Shown here one piece after another: positions 34,498 through 35,109 of a DNA stretch of 35,109 bases. Positions within the stretch are counted from its first letter, which is position 1. Each line of letters opens with the position of its first letter. Location of the stretch: contig JAMNZB010000017.1 of assembly GCA_023622515.1 (NCBI GenBank), positions 1 to 35,109 of the forward strand, in the 5' to 3' direction. Below the pieces are notes generated by a model. That model was not told where the DNA came from. It ran no database searches and saw only the letters and a list, made by a program, of their open reading frames with translations. This DNA comes from Bacillota bacterium. GTDB taxonomy: Bacteria; Bacillota; Clostridia; Saccharofermentanales; DTU023. The position numbers and the translations under genes are program-made.

Positions 34498-35109
34498 AAT
34501 TATTCACCTCTTTTTCGCCGGAATAATACACTCTTAAAGCATCTCCGAAAAAGTTAAAACTTAAAGACAGCAGCAAAATAGCTGTTCCGGGGGCAATCGA
34601 AATCCAGGGTGCATCAAAGAGGAGACTTCTCCCTTTCGATACCATTACCCCTAAACTTGTCATGGGGGCTTGCACACCAAAACCTAAAAAACTTAAACCC
34701 GCTTCAGCCAAAATCGCCCTCGGTATATCCATTGTATAAAGAACTAACAAGGTTGATGCTAAATTGGGAATAATGTGTAATTTAATAATCCCCCATTTGC
34801 TTACACCCATTGATTTTGCTGCATCAATATATAGAGAGTTTTTTATGGACAATGTTGTCGCTCGGATAACTCTTGCCGTCGTTGCCCAGCCGAAGATTGT
34901 TAAAGCCAATATCATTGATAATATACCTGCGCCGATATTGTATATAATAGCCATTGCCAAAATCATAAAAGGAAAAGACAGGGCAATATCCGTTAATCTC
35001 ATAATTAAACTGTCAACCTTACTGCTTGAAACTGCAGCCAATATCCCCAGCAGTGTTCCTATGACCATGTTAATAGAGGTCGGAATCAAACCCATAAATA
35101 ATGAAACTC
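34490..35109 (-). CDS. Peptide/nickel-type ABC transporter permease (OppC/DppC-like), 5' part off-window
   Basis: At least 206 residues are visible. The frame stays open to the right edge (VSLFMGLIPTS...), matching the usual DppC lead-in, so the track start at 35095 is internal. Several membrane segments are seen. The EAA-type cytoplasmic loop, AAKSMGVSKWGIIKLHIIPN, contacts the ATPase. The end SFNFFGDALR(V) is typical of this permease family. It overlaps the OppD-like gene by 8 bp. A second permease and a binding protein are expected upstream, outside the window. Confidence 0.88.
   Translation of the reverse strand, partial: VSLFMGLIPTSINMVIGTLLGILAAVSSSKVDSLIMRLTDIALSFPFMILAMAIIYNIGAGILSMILALTIFGWATTARVIRATTLSIKNSLYIDAAKSMGVSKWGIIKLHIIPNLASTLLVLYTMDIPRAILAEAGLSFLGFGVQAPMTSLGVMVSKGRSLLFDAPWISIAPGTAILLLSLSFNFFGDALRVYYSGEKEVNNFD

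Overview
The window looks like part of the chromosome of an anaerobic, Gram-positive Bacillota (Clostridia-like) bacterium. Evidence: a sortase-type LPKTG surface protein with Listeria-Bacteroides-type repeats, strong AGGAGG-like ribosome binding sites (including two in front of TTG starts and one in front of a GTG start), a MalT/LAL-type LuxR regulator, and a fused AmmeMemoRadiSam protein as found in anaerobes. I cannot name the species. No tRNA, rRNA, CRISPR array or complete insertion sequence was seen.

Region 1 (about 1-20.4 kb, minus strand) is dominated by one enormous open reading frame that the supplied ORF track does not list, apparently because it has no stop inside the window. It starts with an ATG at 19255 behind an AAGGTGG site and runs in a single frame to the left edge: 6,418 codons, still open. 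It encodes an exported, Ala/Gly/Ser/Val/Asn-rich beta-strand-repeat adhesin or filament. The order is signal peptide, acidic Ser/Asp/Glu repeats, Pro-rich linker, GD-rich (RTX-like) motifs, then thousands of residues of short beta repeats interrupted by disordered linkers, one helical island, one beta-sandwich-like island and a 58-residue duplication. At least seven long modules of about 235 residues follow before the left edge. Just upstream, on the same strand, is a membrane-anchored TPR protein (TTG start), probably co-transcribed and possibly an assembly factor. Nearly all listed ORFs between 1 and 19.2 kb are shadows of the giant gene.

Region 2 (20.4-24.2 kb) holds an 838-residue LuxR-family ATPase regulator on the minus strand and a divergent RNA 2',3'-cyclic phosphodiesterase gene (thpR). 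The roughly 390 bp between them contains candidate promoters for both and two sets of 26-bp-period direct repeats that may be leftover transposon ends.

Region 3 (24.3-30.5 kb) holds an exported glycerophosphodiester phosphodiesterase-family protein on the plus strand and a perfect bidirectional terminator. It is followed on the minus strand by an AmmeMemoRadiSam pair (Memo-like/AMMECR1 fusion plus radical SAM enzyme, overlapping by 8 bp), a metallo-beta-lactamase-fold hydrolase and a GNAT acetyltransferase.

Region 4 (30.5-35.1 kb, minus strand) holds an LPXTG protein with an 18-bp tandem repeat and a good terminator, a decayed YbaK/EbsC fragment, and the end of a peptide/nickel-type ABC transporter operon (permease, ATPase, ATPase) running off the right edge. 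All functions were assigned by reading motifs; no database search was run.
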